A stretch of 64,000 nucleotides of DNA from Micromonospora sp. WMMD1155 (GTDB taxonomy: Bacteria > Actinomycetota > Actinomycetes > Mycobacteriales > Micromonosporaceae): NCBI RefSeq assembly GCF_029581275.1, contig NZ_CP120742.1, positions 3,518,001 through 3,582,000 on the forward strand, in the 5' to 3' direction. Below the pieces are notes generated by a model. It was given only the letters and a program-made list of their open reading frames with translations, did no database searches and was not told the DNA's origin. The position numbers and the translations under genes were made by a program. Below, piece after piece: positions 22,889 to 30,778 of this stretch. Every line of letters starts with the position of its first letter. Position 1 is the stretch's first letter.

Positions 22889-22907
22889 CGAAGCCGCAGG
22901 CGAGTCA

Positions 22908-23040
22908 GGTGTGGCCGACCGTGCCCGGCGGAGGGATCAAGCCTGACCGCCCGGAGCCGGGCGCGGTAGGCCACACCTCCCACCCGGCACACCACGGGAT
23001 CAAGCCTGACCGCCCGGAGCCGGGCGCGGTCGGCCACACC
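22908..23040. repeat. Two 45-bp direct repeats with an inverted partial third copy
   Basis: Copies at 22933-22977 and 22996-23040 differ at one base, beginning GGGATCAAGCCTGACC and ending GGCCACACC; the period is 63 bp. The segment 22908-22928 is the reverse complement of the last 21 bases, with one mismatch. Each copy can fold on itself (ACCGCCCGG against CCGGGCGCGGT), and the inverted part can pair with either copy. The block sits between the convergent ends of the permease and the next binding-protein gene. Confidence 0.85.
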
Positions 23041-23086
23041 CCCACCCGGCGCCCGACGAACCAGACAGCCACGAGAGGTCCCACCG

Positions 23087-24265
23087 TTACCCCGCCAACC
23101 TCCAGCGCCCGTTGCGGGCGACCAGCGTGGTGAGCGCCTGGGGCATCAGGCCGCTGTGGTTGTCCGGCGTCATCCGGATCGGCCCGGACAGGCCGTCCAT
23201 CTGCGACGTCTCAAGCACGTCCCGGAGGCCGTCGCGGTTGACCTTGCCGACCTCGCCACCGGCGCGCAGTTCCGCGTCGGCGATCAGTTGGATGGCGTCC
23301 GCGGCGAAGGACGACGCGCCGTTGTAGCCGCCGAAGCGTGCCGTGTAGTCCTGGAACCACTGCCGCCTAGCGGCCTTGGCCGGCGTGGTCGCGATCACGT
23401 CGTCGATCGCCATCGTCTGGGTGAAGATCAGCGTCGCGCGCTCGGTGGCCTTGGCCGCGCCGCCGAGGAAGAGGTCACCGGCCGCCCCGGCGTCGAAGAA
23501 GAGCGACCCACGGAAGGTGGTCTGCTGGGCGCTGGTCGCGGCCAGCATCGCCTGCTCCGGCGGGGTCCAGAAGACGAGCGCGTCCGGCTTGTTCGTCGTG
23601 AGCAGCCGGACCTGCTGGTTCACGTCCGTGTCGGTGATCTTGGCTTTCTGCTCGCGGAGCGCGATGTTGACCTTGTCCAACTCGCTCTTCAGTGCGGCCA
23701 TGCCCTCCCGACCGTAGTCGTCGTCGCTGACGAGCGCCCCCACCTTGCGGACGTTGTTGCGGCGCAGTTCGGTGGTGAGTGCGGCGGCACTGTCGGCGGC
23801 GTTGGGGCCCAGCTTGAACACGTAGCGCCGTTCGGCGACCGGGCTGGCGACCGCGCCGGAAGCGGCGAGCGCAATGGTGGGAATGCGCTTCTCGTTGATG
23901 GTCCCCACGGCACCGACCGCACATTCGTTGCAGCCGCCCATGATGATGGCGCTCACCTGAGAATCGCTGCTGAAGTCCGCGATGTTGCGAAGCGACTCGG
24001 CGGCGTCGGAACGGTTGTCCTTGAACTTCAGTTCAATCTTCCGGCCGTTCAGCGCTCCGGAGGAGTTCAACTGATCGCGCTTGAGTTCGAGGGCTCGCTG
24101 GTATGTCCGGCCGACGGGGGCCGCGGCGCCGGACAGTTCGAGGTCGACGGCGATCACGATCGGACTCGTGTCCGTCTCCGCTTCACCGAACTGGCAGCCG
24201 GTGAGCGTGGTGGCCACAACGGCCGATGCGAGCGCCGCGATGGTCGCGGAGCGGATGGGGCTCAA
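23087..24265 (-). CDS. Branched-chain amino-acid-type ABC substrate-binding lipoprotein
   Basis: A 392-residue periplasmic-binding-protein type I (LivJ-like) lipoprotein: signal peptide IRSATIAALASAVVATTL and lipobox TGCQ. The fold is shown by [58 protein letters not shown] and SSFAADAIQLIADAEL. The start is TTG 24265, the only fitting start, with TGGAGGA upstream. No permease or ATPase gene accompanies it, so it may be an orphan binding protein or feed a sensory system. It is divergent from the conservon whose first gene carries an extracellular sensing domain, which makes a ligand-delivery role conceivable but unproven. Confidence 0.88.
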   Translation of the reverse strand: MSPIRSATIAALASAVVATTLTGCQFGEAETDTSPIVIAVDLELSGAAAPVGRTYQRALELKRDQLNSSGALNGRKIELKFKDNRSDAAESLRNIADFSSDSQVSAIIMGGCNECAVGAVGTINEKRIPTIALAASGAVASPVAERRYVFKLGPNAADSAAALTTELRRNNVRKVGALVSDDDYGREGMAALKSELDKVNIALREQKAKITDTDVNQQVRLLTTNKPDALVFWTPPEQAMLAATSAQQTTFRGSLFFDAGAAGDLFLGGAAKATERATLIFTQTMAIDDVIATTPAKAARRQWFQDYTARFGGYNGASSFAADAIQLIADAELRAGGEVGKVNRDGLRDVLETSQMDGLSGPIRMTPDNHSGLMPQALTTLVARNGRWRLAG

Positions 24266-24709
24266 CTCAGTCCTCCAGGTGCGGGCGCGGGCGCTGCCCG
24301 GTCACCGCCGCTAATCCGTCCTCAGTGGAGGGCGGGATCTTCTCTGCCGTACGGTGTGCGCGAAGCCTGCAAAACCTTGCCAATGGCCGGCGCTGTGGTC
24401 AAGCGCGGACCCGGGCATCGCTTTCGGGACGGTCATCCCACATGCTGGGGTAACGCAATGTTTGCAAAACCTCACTTTGCACACACGCGTGACCACTCTG
24501 GAGTCACATGCCCTGTTCAGGGGCTTGCGGAAATGAAGGTATCAGTTGCCCGGATCATGGGATGCGCTCCGTCCGACCGTTTCCTACCTCACTGCGGCTT
24601 CCCAAATCCGATCTTCTCTGATGAAATCGCGGCCGTGCCGCGCGTGGTCCCCTCCGCTCACGGCATGGCTCGGCGGGTCAGGCGGGGAAGAAACGACGGA
24701 GGCGATGTC
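24266..24709. other. Long divergent regulatory region between binding lipoprotein and conservon
   Basis: No gene is supported across these 444 bp, which are less GC-rich than the surroundings. TGCAAAACCT occurs twice in direct orientation (24368-24377 and 24463-24472), followed by CACTTTGCACAC. An inverted repeat GTGAC-N9-GTCAC lies at about 24490-24508. These are candidate regulator sites for the conservon, the lipoprotein gene or both. A reading frame from the conservon kinase extends through the region but lacks coding character. Confidence 0.5.
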
Positions 24710-27700
24710 GTGAGCACCGGACCGACGACCCTGCCCGCGCTCGGCGACAGCGCTCGGCGTCCGAGCCGACGGATGCCCAGACTGCGGGACGCACGGATCC
24801 GGTCCAAGCTGGCGCTGATCCTGGTCGTCCCGGTGGCGGCGGTGATCGCGCTGGCCACGGTCCGGTTGATCACCGTCGGCGAGGGCGCTCTCGACGCCAC
24901 CCGGGCCCGTTCGTTGACCGCGCTCGCCGTCGACGTCAGTGCCCTCACGCAGGATCTCCAGAGCGAGCGGATGGCCGCGGCGGCCTACCTGGCCACGCCG
25001 CAGCAGCCGGCCGACGCGTACAACCTGCGGGTCCGTCAGACGCAGCAGAAGGTGGACGAGTACCGCGCCGAGCGGGGCCGGGTCGGCGAGGTGCCGGCGG
25101 CTCTGCGCGAGCGACTCGCCGTCATCGACGAGCATCTGGCCACTCTGGACGGCACCCGTCAGGAGGTGCTGGACCGCCGGCAGATGGCGGTCGCCGAGGC
25201 GGTGCTCCGCTACGGCGTCATCCTCACCGACCTGGTCTCGTACGGCGACGGCCTGGCCCAGCTGCCCGGCTCCGAGAGCCTGGCGGACAGCCGCCGCGCG
25301 GTCGCCGCCTTCGCCCGCGCCAAGGCTTCCGTCGCCGAGGAGCAGGCGGTCGCCTTCACCGCGCTCACGGCGGGTCAGCTCGACTCGGAGCAGTTCTCCT
25401 CCTTCGTGGCGACGCTGACCAGCCAGCAGGAGTCCCTGGTCGCCTTCTCGCTGGCCGCCGACCCGGTGCAGCGGGCACTCGTCGACAGCACCGTCGCGGG
25501 TGACGCGGTCGGCCTGGCCGACCGGGTGGCCACCGACATCACCCGCTCGGTCGGGCAGCGTCCGCTGGTCAGCGCGCAGGACGCCACCGCCGCCATCGGC
25601 GCGGTGAACGACCTGATGCGCTGGGCCGAGATCCAACTTCAGGATCGGCTGCTCCAGCAGGCCGACGACGCCCGGTCGGACGTCATCCGGCAGGCCGTCG
25701 TCGAGTCGGTCCTGGTGCTGCTGACCCTGATCATCGCCGTGACGCTGGCCGTGGTGCTGGCCCGCTCGCTCAACCACTCGCTGCGCCGGCTGCGTGAGGG
25801 CGCCCTCTCGGTGGCGAACCACGACCTGCCGGACGCCGTGCAGCGGCTACAGACCATGGGCAGCGTGGGCGACGGCGGGGTGGACGAGATCGTCCGCCAG
25901 GTCCGGGACCCCATCCAGCTCAACAGCCGCGACGAGGTCGGTCAGGTGGCGGTGGCCTTCAACGTCGTCCACCGGGAGGCGGTACGTGTCGCGGCCGAGC
26001 AGGCGGCGCTGCGTACCAGCGTTTCGGCGATGTTCCTCAACCTGGCCCGTCGTAGTCAGACCCTGGTCGACCGGATGATCGGCGAGCTGGACGCGATCGA
26101 ACGTGGCGAGGAGGACCCGAAGCGGCTCGCGCAGCTCTTCGAGCTGGACCACCTCGCCACCCGGATGCGCCGCAACGACGAGAACCTGCTGGTCCTGGCC
26201 GGTGCCGACTCCGCCGTACCGCGTCGCGACGACGCGCTCGTCGTCGACGTGCTGCGCGCCGCCCAGTCCGAGGTGGAGCTGTACAACCGCATCGAGTTCG
26301 GGACGGTGGACACCGACATCTCGGTGGCCGCGCACGCTGTCAACGACGTGGTACGCCTCGTCGCCGAGCTTCTCGACAACGCCACCCGGTTCTCGCCGCC
26401 GAACACCACTGTGGTCGCCGACGGACGGCGGATCCGCGACTACGTCCTGATCCAGATCGAGGACCGCGGGCTCGGCCTCACCGATGAGCAGCTCGACTCG
26501 CTCAACCGTCGGCTGGCCGCGCCGCCGAGCGTCGACGTCGCCGCGTTCCGGCTGATGGGCCTGGCCGTGGTCAGTCGGCTCGCCTCCCGCTACGGCATCC
26601 GGGTGGAGCTGCGCCGCAACGTGGAGGGCGGCACCGTCGCCCAGGTGACGTTGCCCGCCGCGACCGTGGTGCTGCCCACCAGCCGGGGTCGCGACCAGGT
26701 GCTCACCCGGCCGCGCCAGCCGATGGCCGTGGAGCAGTCGCCGCTCGCTCCGGCCGGTCACGCCGAGCAGTTCGCCGGTGCAGCTACCTCGGCGGCGACG
26801 CTGCCGGACCAGTGGCGGACCAACGCGGCACCCGCCCAGTGGCAGTCCCCGCTGGACTCGCGGGACACCACTGCCGCAGTGCAGGCGGGCGGCTACGCCG
26901 CCACGCGCTCGACAGTGCCGCCGGCACCGGCCGCCCCGGCACCGGCCGCCCCGCTGCCGCCGACGCGGCCGTCGTACGGCAACGGTGTGGGCGCCTCGAC
27001 GGGCAGCCCGACCGTGGCGTACCCGACGATCGACCCACTGCCCCGGCGCGGCTCGACCCCGGACACCGACGGCGGACGCGACATCACCCCGGGTCTGCCG
27101 GTCGGGCCGGTCGCCGGCCCCGGCGCGGTGGCACCACCGGCCGCCCCGACGGTGCCCGCCGCGCCGGTGAGCAGCCGCCCGGACTTCCCCGCCGAAGCGC
27201 CGATCTTCCGGGAGATGGAGGCGGTCTGGTTCCGGTCACACGGCGACGACGCCACCGCGATCTTCACCCGGCCCAACTTCGACGAGCCGCCGACGACGGC
27301 AGCTCCGGCCGACGCCGGTCCGCGTCCGCGTGCCGACGCCCAGCCGAGTGCCGCCCCCGTGCCCGCCGCCGCGCCGGCCCGGCCGCCACTGCCGACGCGG
27401 ACCCCGGGCACCTCCAGCACCGACGGTGCCACCGCGCCGAGCACCGGGGGTCTGGGCGGCGCGCCCACCGACGGCCGCCGTACGCCGCCTTCGGCCCCGC
27501 CGTCGTACTCTCCGCCCCCGGCTGCGCCGGCCGCACCCAGCGCGCCGTCGGCTGACCCGCATGCCTGGCGGACCGCTGCGGACGAGGGTTGGTCGCGGGC
27601 CAGTCGGGCCGCCGAGCCGGCTCCGGCCGGGACCACCCGGTCCGGGTTGCCCAAGCGGGTGCCACAGGCACAGCTCGTGCCGGGCGGCATCGAACCGAAG

Positions 27701-27832
27701 AGCGGCCGGGACCGCAGCCGGCGGACCCCTGATGAAGTACGTGGTCTGCTGTCGGCCTACCACCGCGGCGTACAGCGCGGTCGGACGGCCGGAACGGACC
27801 TGAACAGCACCTCGACCAAGGAGAGCCGATGA
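24710..27832 (+). CDS. Conservon sensor histidine kinase (CvnA-type, NIT domain)
   Basis: A 1040-residue membrane kinase. Helix 1 is at about 33-53 (LALILVVPVAAVIALATVRL), then an extracellular nitrate/nitrite-sensing-type helical domain to about 325, helix 2 at 327-350 (VLLTLIIAVTLAVVLA), a HAMP-like linker, a dimerisation region with His in FELDHLATRMRRNDE, and an HATPase domain with N-box ELLDNATRFSPP and G-box IEDRGLGLT. The last ~380 residues are Pro/Ala-rich and disordered. The NIT label is a family name and does not prove nitrate binding. GTG 24710 follows GGAGG by 7 nt. It overlaps the roadblock gene (ATGA), forming the classic four-gene conservon order. Confidence 0.92.
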   Translation: MSTGPTTLPALGDSARRPSRRMPRLRDARIRSKLALILVVPVAAVIALATVRLITVGEGALDATRARSLTALAVDVSALTQDLQSERMAAAAYLATPQQPADAYNLRVRQTQQKVDEYRAERGRVGEVPAALRERLAVIDEHLATLDGTRQEVLDRRQMAVAEAVLRYGVILTDLVSYGDGLAQLPGSESLADSRRAVAAFARAKASVAEEQAVAFTALTAGQLDSEQFSSFVATLTSQQESLVAFSLAADPVQRALVDSTVAGDAVGLADRVATDITRSVGQRPLVSAQDATAAIGAVNDLMRWAEIQLQDRLLQQADDARSDVIRQAVVESVLVLLTLIIAVTLAVVLARSLNHSLRRLREGALSVANHDLPDAVQRLQTMGSVGDGGVDEIVRQVRDPIQLNSRDEVGQVAVAFNVVHREAVRVAAEQAALRTSVSAMFLNLARRSQTLVDRMIGELDAIERGEEDPKRLAQLFELDHLATRMRRNDENLLVLAGADSAVPRRDDALVVDVLRAAQSEVELYNRIEFGTVDTDISVAAHAVNDVVRLVAELLDNATRFSPPNTTVVADGRRIRDYVLIQIEDRGLGLTDEQLDSLNRRLAAPPSVDVAAFRLMGLAVVSRLASRYGIRVELRRNVEGGTVAQVTLPAATVVLPTSRGRDQVLTRPRQPMAVEQSPLAPAGHAEQFAGAATSAATLPDQWRTNAAPAQWQSPLDSRDTTAAVQAGGYAATRSTVPPAPAAPAPAAPLPPTRPSYGNGVGASTGSPTVAYPTIDPLPRRGSTPDTDGGRDITPGLPVGPVAGPGAVAPPAAPTVPAAPVSSRPDFPAEAPIFREMEAVWFRSHGDDATAIFTRPNFDEPPTTAAPADAGPRPRADAQPSAAPVPAAAPARPPLPTRTPGTSSTDGATAPSTGGLGGAPTDGRRTPPSAPPSYSPPPAAPAAPSAPSADPHAWRTAADEGWSRASRAAEPAPAGTTRSGLPKRVPQAQLVPGGIEPKSGRDRSRRTPDEVRGLLSAYHRGVQRGRTAGTDLNSTSTKESR

Positions 27833-28236
27833 ACAGGCCAGCTGCCATGCAGGACATGGGTTGGCTGCTCACCAACTTCGCCGACAGCGTGGCGGGTATC
27901 GCCCACGTGGTGGCGGTGTCCGCCGACGGGCTGCTGCTCGCGTCCTCCCGGGATCTCCCGGCGGACCGGGCCGATCAGCTCGCCGCGATCACCTCGGGCG
28001 TGGTGAGCCTGACCGAGGGCGCAGCCCGGATGTTCAGCGCGGGCGGGGTGCTGCAGACAGTCATCGAGATGGACAGCGGGTATCTCTTCCTGATGTCGAT
28101 CAGCGACGGCTCGTCGATGGCCGTGCTGGCCGCGCGGAGCTGCGACGTGGGCCAGGTGGGCTACGAGATGGCTCTGCTGGTCGAGCGGGTGGGTGCCGCG
28201 CTGGTGCCGCTGCCGCGGGACGCGGTGCGTTCCTAG
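27829..28236 (+). CDS. Roadblock/LC7 domain protein (CvnB-type)
   Basis: A 135-residue roadblock/LC7 protein (MGWLLTNFADSVAGIAHVVAVSADG, TLGxx-like core, GYLFLMSISDGSSMAVLAA). In conservons this partner associates with the kinase and the small GTPase, probably as a GTPase regulator. ATG 27829 overlaps the kinase stop. It is followed after about 90 bp by the DUF742 gene. Confidence 0.93.
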   Translation: MNRPAAMQDMGWLLTNFADSVAGIAHVVAVSADGLLLASSRDLPADRADQLAAITSGVVSLTEGAARMFSAGGVLQTVIEMDSGYLFLMSISDGSSMAVLAARSCDVGQVGYEMALLVERVGAALVPLPRDAVRS

Positions 28237-28325
28237 CGCCGGCAGGCGGTGCGCTACCGGCGCGCCTGAGCAGAGACCGGAGCCGGCATCCGCCGGCTCC
28301 ACAGGGGACGAGGAGGTGATCGGGG

Positions 28326-28691
28326 ATGGACCAACGCCGGATTGACCCACGCGGGGCGCTGGTGCGCCCGTACGCGGTCACCCGCGGTCGTACCGAGCCC
28401 CGGCAGGACATCGCCCTGGAGGCCGTCCTCACCTCGTCTCCGACCCAGGTCGCCGAGTCCCGCTTCGCCGGGCATGACAAGCACCGCATCGCCACGGTCT
28501 GCGAGGGCCGCGCACAGTCGCTGGCGGAGATCGCCGCGTACACCCGGATGCCGCTGGGCGTCGCCCGGGTGTTGGTCGCCGACATGGTGGCCGAGAGCCT
28601 GCTGACGTTACACACTGCTGCTCCCGCCGAGGGGTTCGAGGAGCGGATGGAACTGCTTGGAAGGGTGCTAAGTGGACTTCGCAGGCTATGA
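28326..28691 (+). CDS. DUF742 protein (CvnC-type)
   Basis: A 121-residue DUF742 protein with the family marks LVRPYAVTRGRTEP and a winged-helix-like C-terminus (EGRAQSLAEIAAYTRMPLGV, VARVLVADMVAESLL). It is the third conservon component, thought to couple kinase and GTPase. ATG 28326 follows GAGGTGATCGGGG. Its 3' end overlaps the GTPase gene by 20 bp. Confidence 0.92.
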   Translation: MDQRRIDPRGALVRPYAVTRGRTEPRQDIALEAVLTSSPTQVAESRFAGHDKHRIATVCEGRAQSLAEIAAYTRMPLGVARVLVADMVAESLLTLHTAAPAEGFEERMELLGRVLSGLRRL

Positions 28692-29295
28692 CCCCGCTGG
28701 GGGGAGGCCGGGCCGGGGAATCGTCTCCGCGAAGATCGTCGTCGCGGGCGGCTTCGGCGTCGGCAAGACGACGCTGGTCGGGGCGATCTCCGAGATCACG
28801 CCGCTGACCACCGAGGCGTTGATGACCGCGGCGGGCGTCGGCATCGACGACCCGTCCAAGGTGCCGGGCAAGGAGACCACCACGGTCGCCATGGACTTCG
28901 GCCGTATCACCATGGCCCAGGATCTGATCCTGTACCTCTTCGGTACGCCCGGTCAGACCCGGTTCTGGTTCATGTGGGACGAGATCATCAGAGGTGCGGT
29001 GGGTGCCGCCGTGCTGGTGGACACGCGCCGGATCACCGACGCGTTCGCCCCGCTGGACTACTTCGAGAACCGGAACCTGCCGTACGTGGTGGCCCTGAAC
29101 CGTTTCGACGGTGCTCCCCAGTACGAGTTGGAGGAGGTCCGCGAGGCGCTGGCCATCTCGCCGCAGGTGCCGCTGGTGATGACCGACGCCCGGCACCGGG
29201 AGTCGGTCAAGCAGGTGCTGGTGACTGTCGTCGAGCACGCCATGCTCCGCCTCGAAGCCGAGCACGGGCGGGGCTTCGCCACCCCGGTCGGCTGA
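28672..29295 (+). CDS. Conservon Ras-like GTPase (CvnD-type)
   Basis: A 207-residue small GTPase with Walker A GGFGVGKTTL, the switch region TTTVAMDFG, a DxxG-equivalent YLFGTPGQTRFWFMWDE, and NKxD-like LNRFDGA. Cytoplasmic and membrane-associated members act as signal switches with the kinase and roadblock protein. GTG 28672 lies inside the DUF742 gene. It ends the conservon; a GC hairpin (29308-29335) lies between it and the convergent regulator gene. Confidence 0.94.
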   Translation: MDFAGYDPAGGRPGRGIVSAKIVVAGGFGVGKTTLVGAISEITPLTTEALMTAAGVGIDDPSKVPGKETTTVAMDFGRITMAQDLILYLFGTPGQTRFWFMWDEIIRGAVGAAVLVDTRRITDAFAPLDYFENRNLPYVVALNRFDGAPQYELEEVREALAISPQVPLVMTDARHRESVKQVLVTVVEHAMLRLEAEHGRGFATPVG

Positions 29296-29307
29296 CCCGT
29301 CGTGTCC

Positions 29308-29335
29308 CGGCCGGCCGGTGTCCACCGGCTGGCCG
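29308..29335. terminator. Shared terminator between conservon GTPase and NnaR-type gene
   Basis: CGGCCGGCCGGTG (29308-29320) and CACCGGCTGGCCG (29323-29335) pair over 13 positions with one G-T pair. It lies between the two convergent stop codons, so it can serve both strands. Confidence 0.65.
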
Positions 29336-29342
29336 CGACGCG

Positions 29343-30431
29343 TCAGTCGACCCGTAGGCGATAGCCGCGCTTCACGACGGTCTGTACCACGCGTGGCGCG
29401 TGCAGGCCGGCCCGTAGGCGGGCGACGGCCATCTCCACCGCGTGCTCGTCCGCGCCTCGCGGCAGCGTCCGCAGCAGCGCAGTGCGGGACAGCACCCGGC
29501 CGGGCGACTGGGCCAGGGCCCGGAGCACCGCCATCGGAGCGGGGGCGAGTGGCCGCAACTCGCCGTCGATCACGGCGGCGTGCCCGCGCAGCGTGAGCAG
29601 GTGCCCGCCGGCCTTGAAGGTGACGGTCCGGCGGGGCAACTCGTCGACGATGGTCCGCACCAGCGCCCCCAGCCGGGCCCGATTCGGCGCGCTCACCGGC
29701 ACCCCGCGTCGCAGCAGCGGCTCGGCGGTCACCGCGCCGACGCAACTGGCGAGCACGTCGGTGCGGAACGCGGAGAGCAGCGCGTCGGTACGATCCCCGG
29801 CCGCCCGCAGCAGTGCCTCGGCGGCCGGTGCCGAGGTGAAGGTGACAGCGTCCACCAGCCGACCGGCGATCAGGTCGATCAACCGGTGCAGCGGCGCCGG
29901 ATCGGTCGGCGGAGCCCAGCGGTAGACCGGCACCTCGATCACCGTCGCGCCGGCCGCTTCCAGCGCCATCGTGCAGTCGGGCTGCCGCTCGCCGTGCAAC
30001 TGCATGGCGATCACCTGCCCGGCCACACCTCGCCGGCGCAGGTGGTCGACCACCTCGTCGCAGCTCTCCGAGGCCGGCGACCACTGGTCGTGCAGCCCGG
30101 CCGCACGGATCGCCCCGCGCGCCTTCGGGCCCCGGGCCACCACGTACGAGCTGGACAGCACCGAGCGCAGCGGCTCGCCCAGCCCCCACCCCTCGGCCGC
30201 CTCCAGCCACCCCCGCATGCCGATGCCGGTGTTGGCCATCAGGATGTCCGGCGGTTGGTCGAGGCAGGCACGGGTCGCCTCGCGCAGCTCGGTGTCGTCG
30301 GAGAGCGGCACGATCCGCAGCGCCGGGGCGAGCACCACCCGGGCACCTCGCCGTTCGAGCAACGCGGCCAACTCGTCGCGCCGCCGGTCGGCGGTCACCC
30401 CGATGGTGAAGCCCGCCAGTTCCTCCCGCAT
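29343..30431 (-). CDS. nnaR: HemD-like uroporphyrinogen-III synthase with winged-helix domain (NnaR-type nitrate assimilation regulator)
   Basis: A 362-residue protein. Residues 1-260 match the uroporphyrinogen-III synthase fold (FTIGVTADRRRDELAALLER, VARGPKARGAIRAAGL, AVTFTSAPAAEALLRAAG), and residues 270-362 form an OmpR-type winged helix (VLRALAQSPGRVLSRTALL, VEMAVARLRAGL ... TVVKRGYRLRVD). This architecture is that of NnaR, described in Streptomyces as a co-activator with GlnR of nitrate and nitrite assimilation genes. Being the last gene of the nir/nas operon fits that role and a link to siroheme supply. ATG 30431 follows GGAGGG and overlaps the nirD stop by one base. Whether synthase activity remains cannot be judged. 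Confidence 0.9.
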   Translation of the reverse strand: MREELAGFTIGVTADRRRDELAALLERRGARVVLAPALRIVPLSDDTELREATRACLDQPPDILMANTGIGMRGWLEAAEGWGLGEPLRSVLSSSYVVARGPKARGAIRAAGLHDQWSPASESCDEVVDHLRRRGVAGQVIAMQLHGERQPDCTMALEAAGATVIEVPVYRWAPPTDPAPLHRLIDLIAGRLVDAVTFTSAPAAEALLRAAGDRTDALLSAFRTDVLASCVGAVTAEPLLRRGVPVSAPNRARLGALVRTIVDELPRRTVTFKAGGHLLTLRGHAAVIDGELRPLAPAPMAVLRALAQSPGRVLSRTALLRTLPRGADEHAVEMAVARLRAGLHAPRVVQTVVKRGYRLRVD

Positions 30432-30778
30432 CAACCCTCCTGTCGCAGCCGCACCTCGACCAGACCGTCGCGGCACCGTGCGTCGTGCCGGGCCACGGCT
30501 ACCCCGGGCAGGTCGAGGCAGTGCCCGCTGCGCAGGTCGTACACCTGCTTGTGCAGCGGCGAGGCGACCGTCGGCACACCGCCACGGCTGCCGACGATGC
30601 CCCGGGACAGCACGTACGCCCCGGAGACCGGATCGCGGTTGTCGATCGCGAACAACCCGTCCGCCGTCCGGAACAACGCGATCTGTGTCCCGTCGACCAG
30701 GGCGGCGACCCCCCGGTCCGGTTCGAGGCGGTCGAGGGCGCAGACAGCCGTCCAGCTCCGCGTGATGGTCTGGTTCAT
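30431..30778 (-). CDS. nirD: Nitrite reductase small subunit NirD
   Basis: A 115-residue Rieske-fold protein of the NirD type (WTAVCALDRLEPDRGVAALV, VASPLHKQVYDLRSGHCLD). It is the small subunit of assimilatory NAD(P)H nitrite reductase, working with NirB in the cytosol to reduce nitrite to ammonium. As usual for NirD, the full Rieske cluster ligand set is absent. ATG 30778 overlaps the nirB stop (ATGA). Confidence 0.94.
   Translation of the reverse strand: MNQTITRSWTAVCALDRLEPDRGVAALVDGTQIALFRTADGLFAIDNRDPVSGAYVLSRGIVGSRGGVPTVASPLHKQVYDLRSGHCLDLPGVAVARHDARCRDGLVEVRLRQEG

Noticed and set aside
22851..23100. The repeat block between convergent transport genes as an attachment site or integron array
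   Set aside because: No integrase, recombinase or gene cassette lies nearby, and the units carry hairpins typical of terminators rather than attC-like sites.
23156..24709. An upstream extension of the conservon kinase frame to 23156
   Set aside because: The extension is antisense to the binding lipoprotein gene and runs through the AT-richer control region. GTG 24710 has a proper ribosome-binding site and the known family N-terminus.
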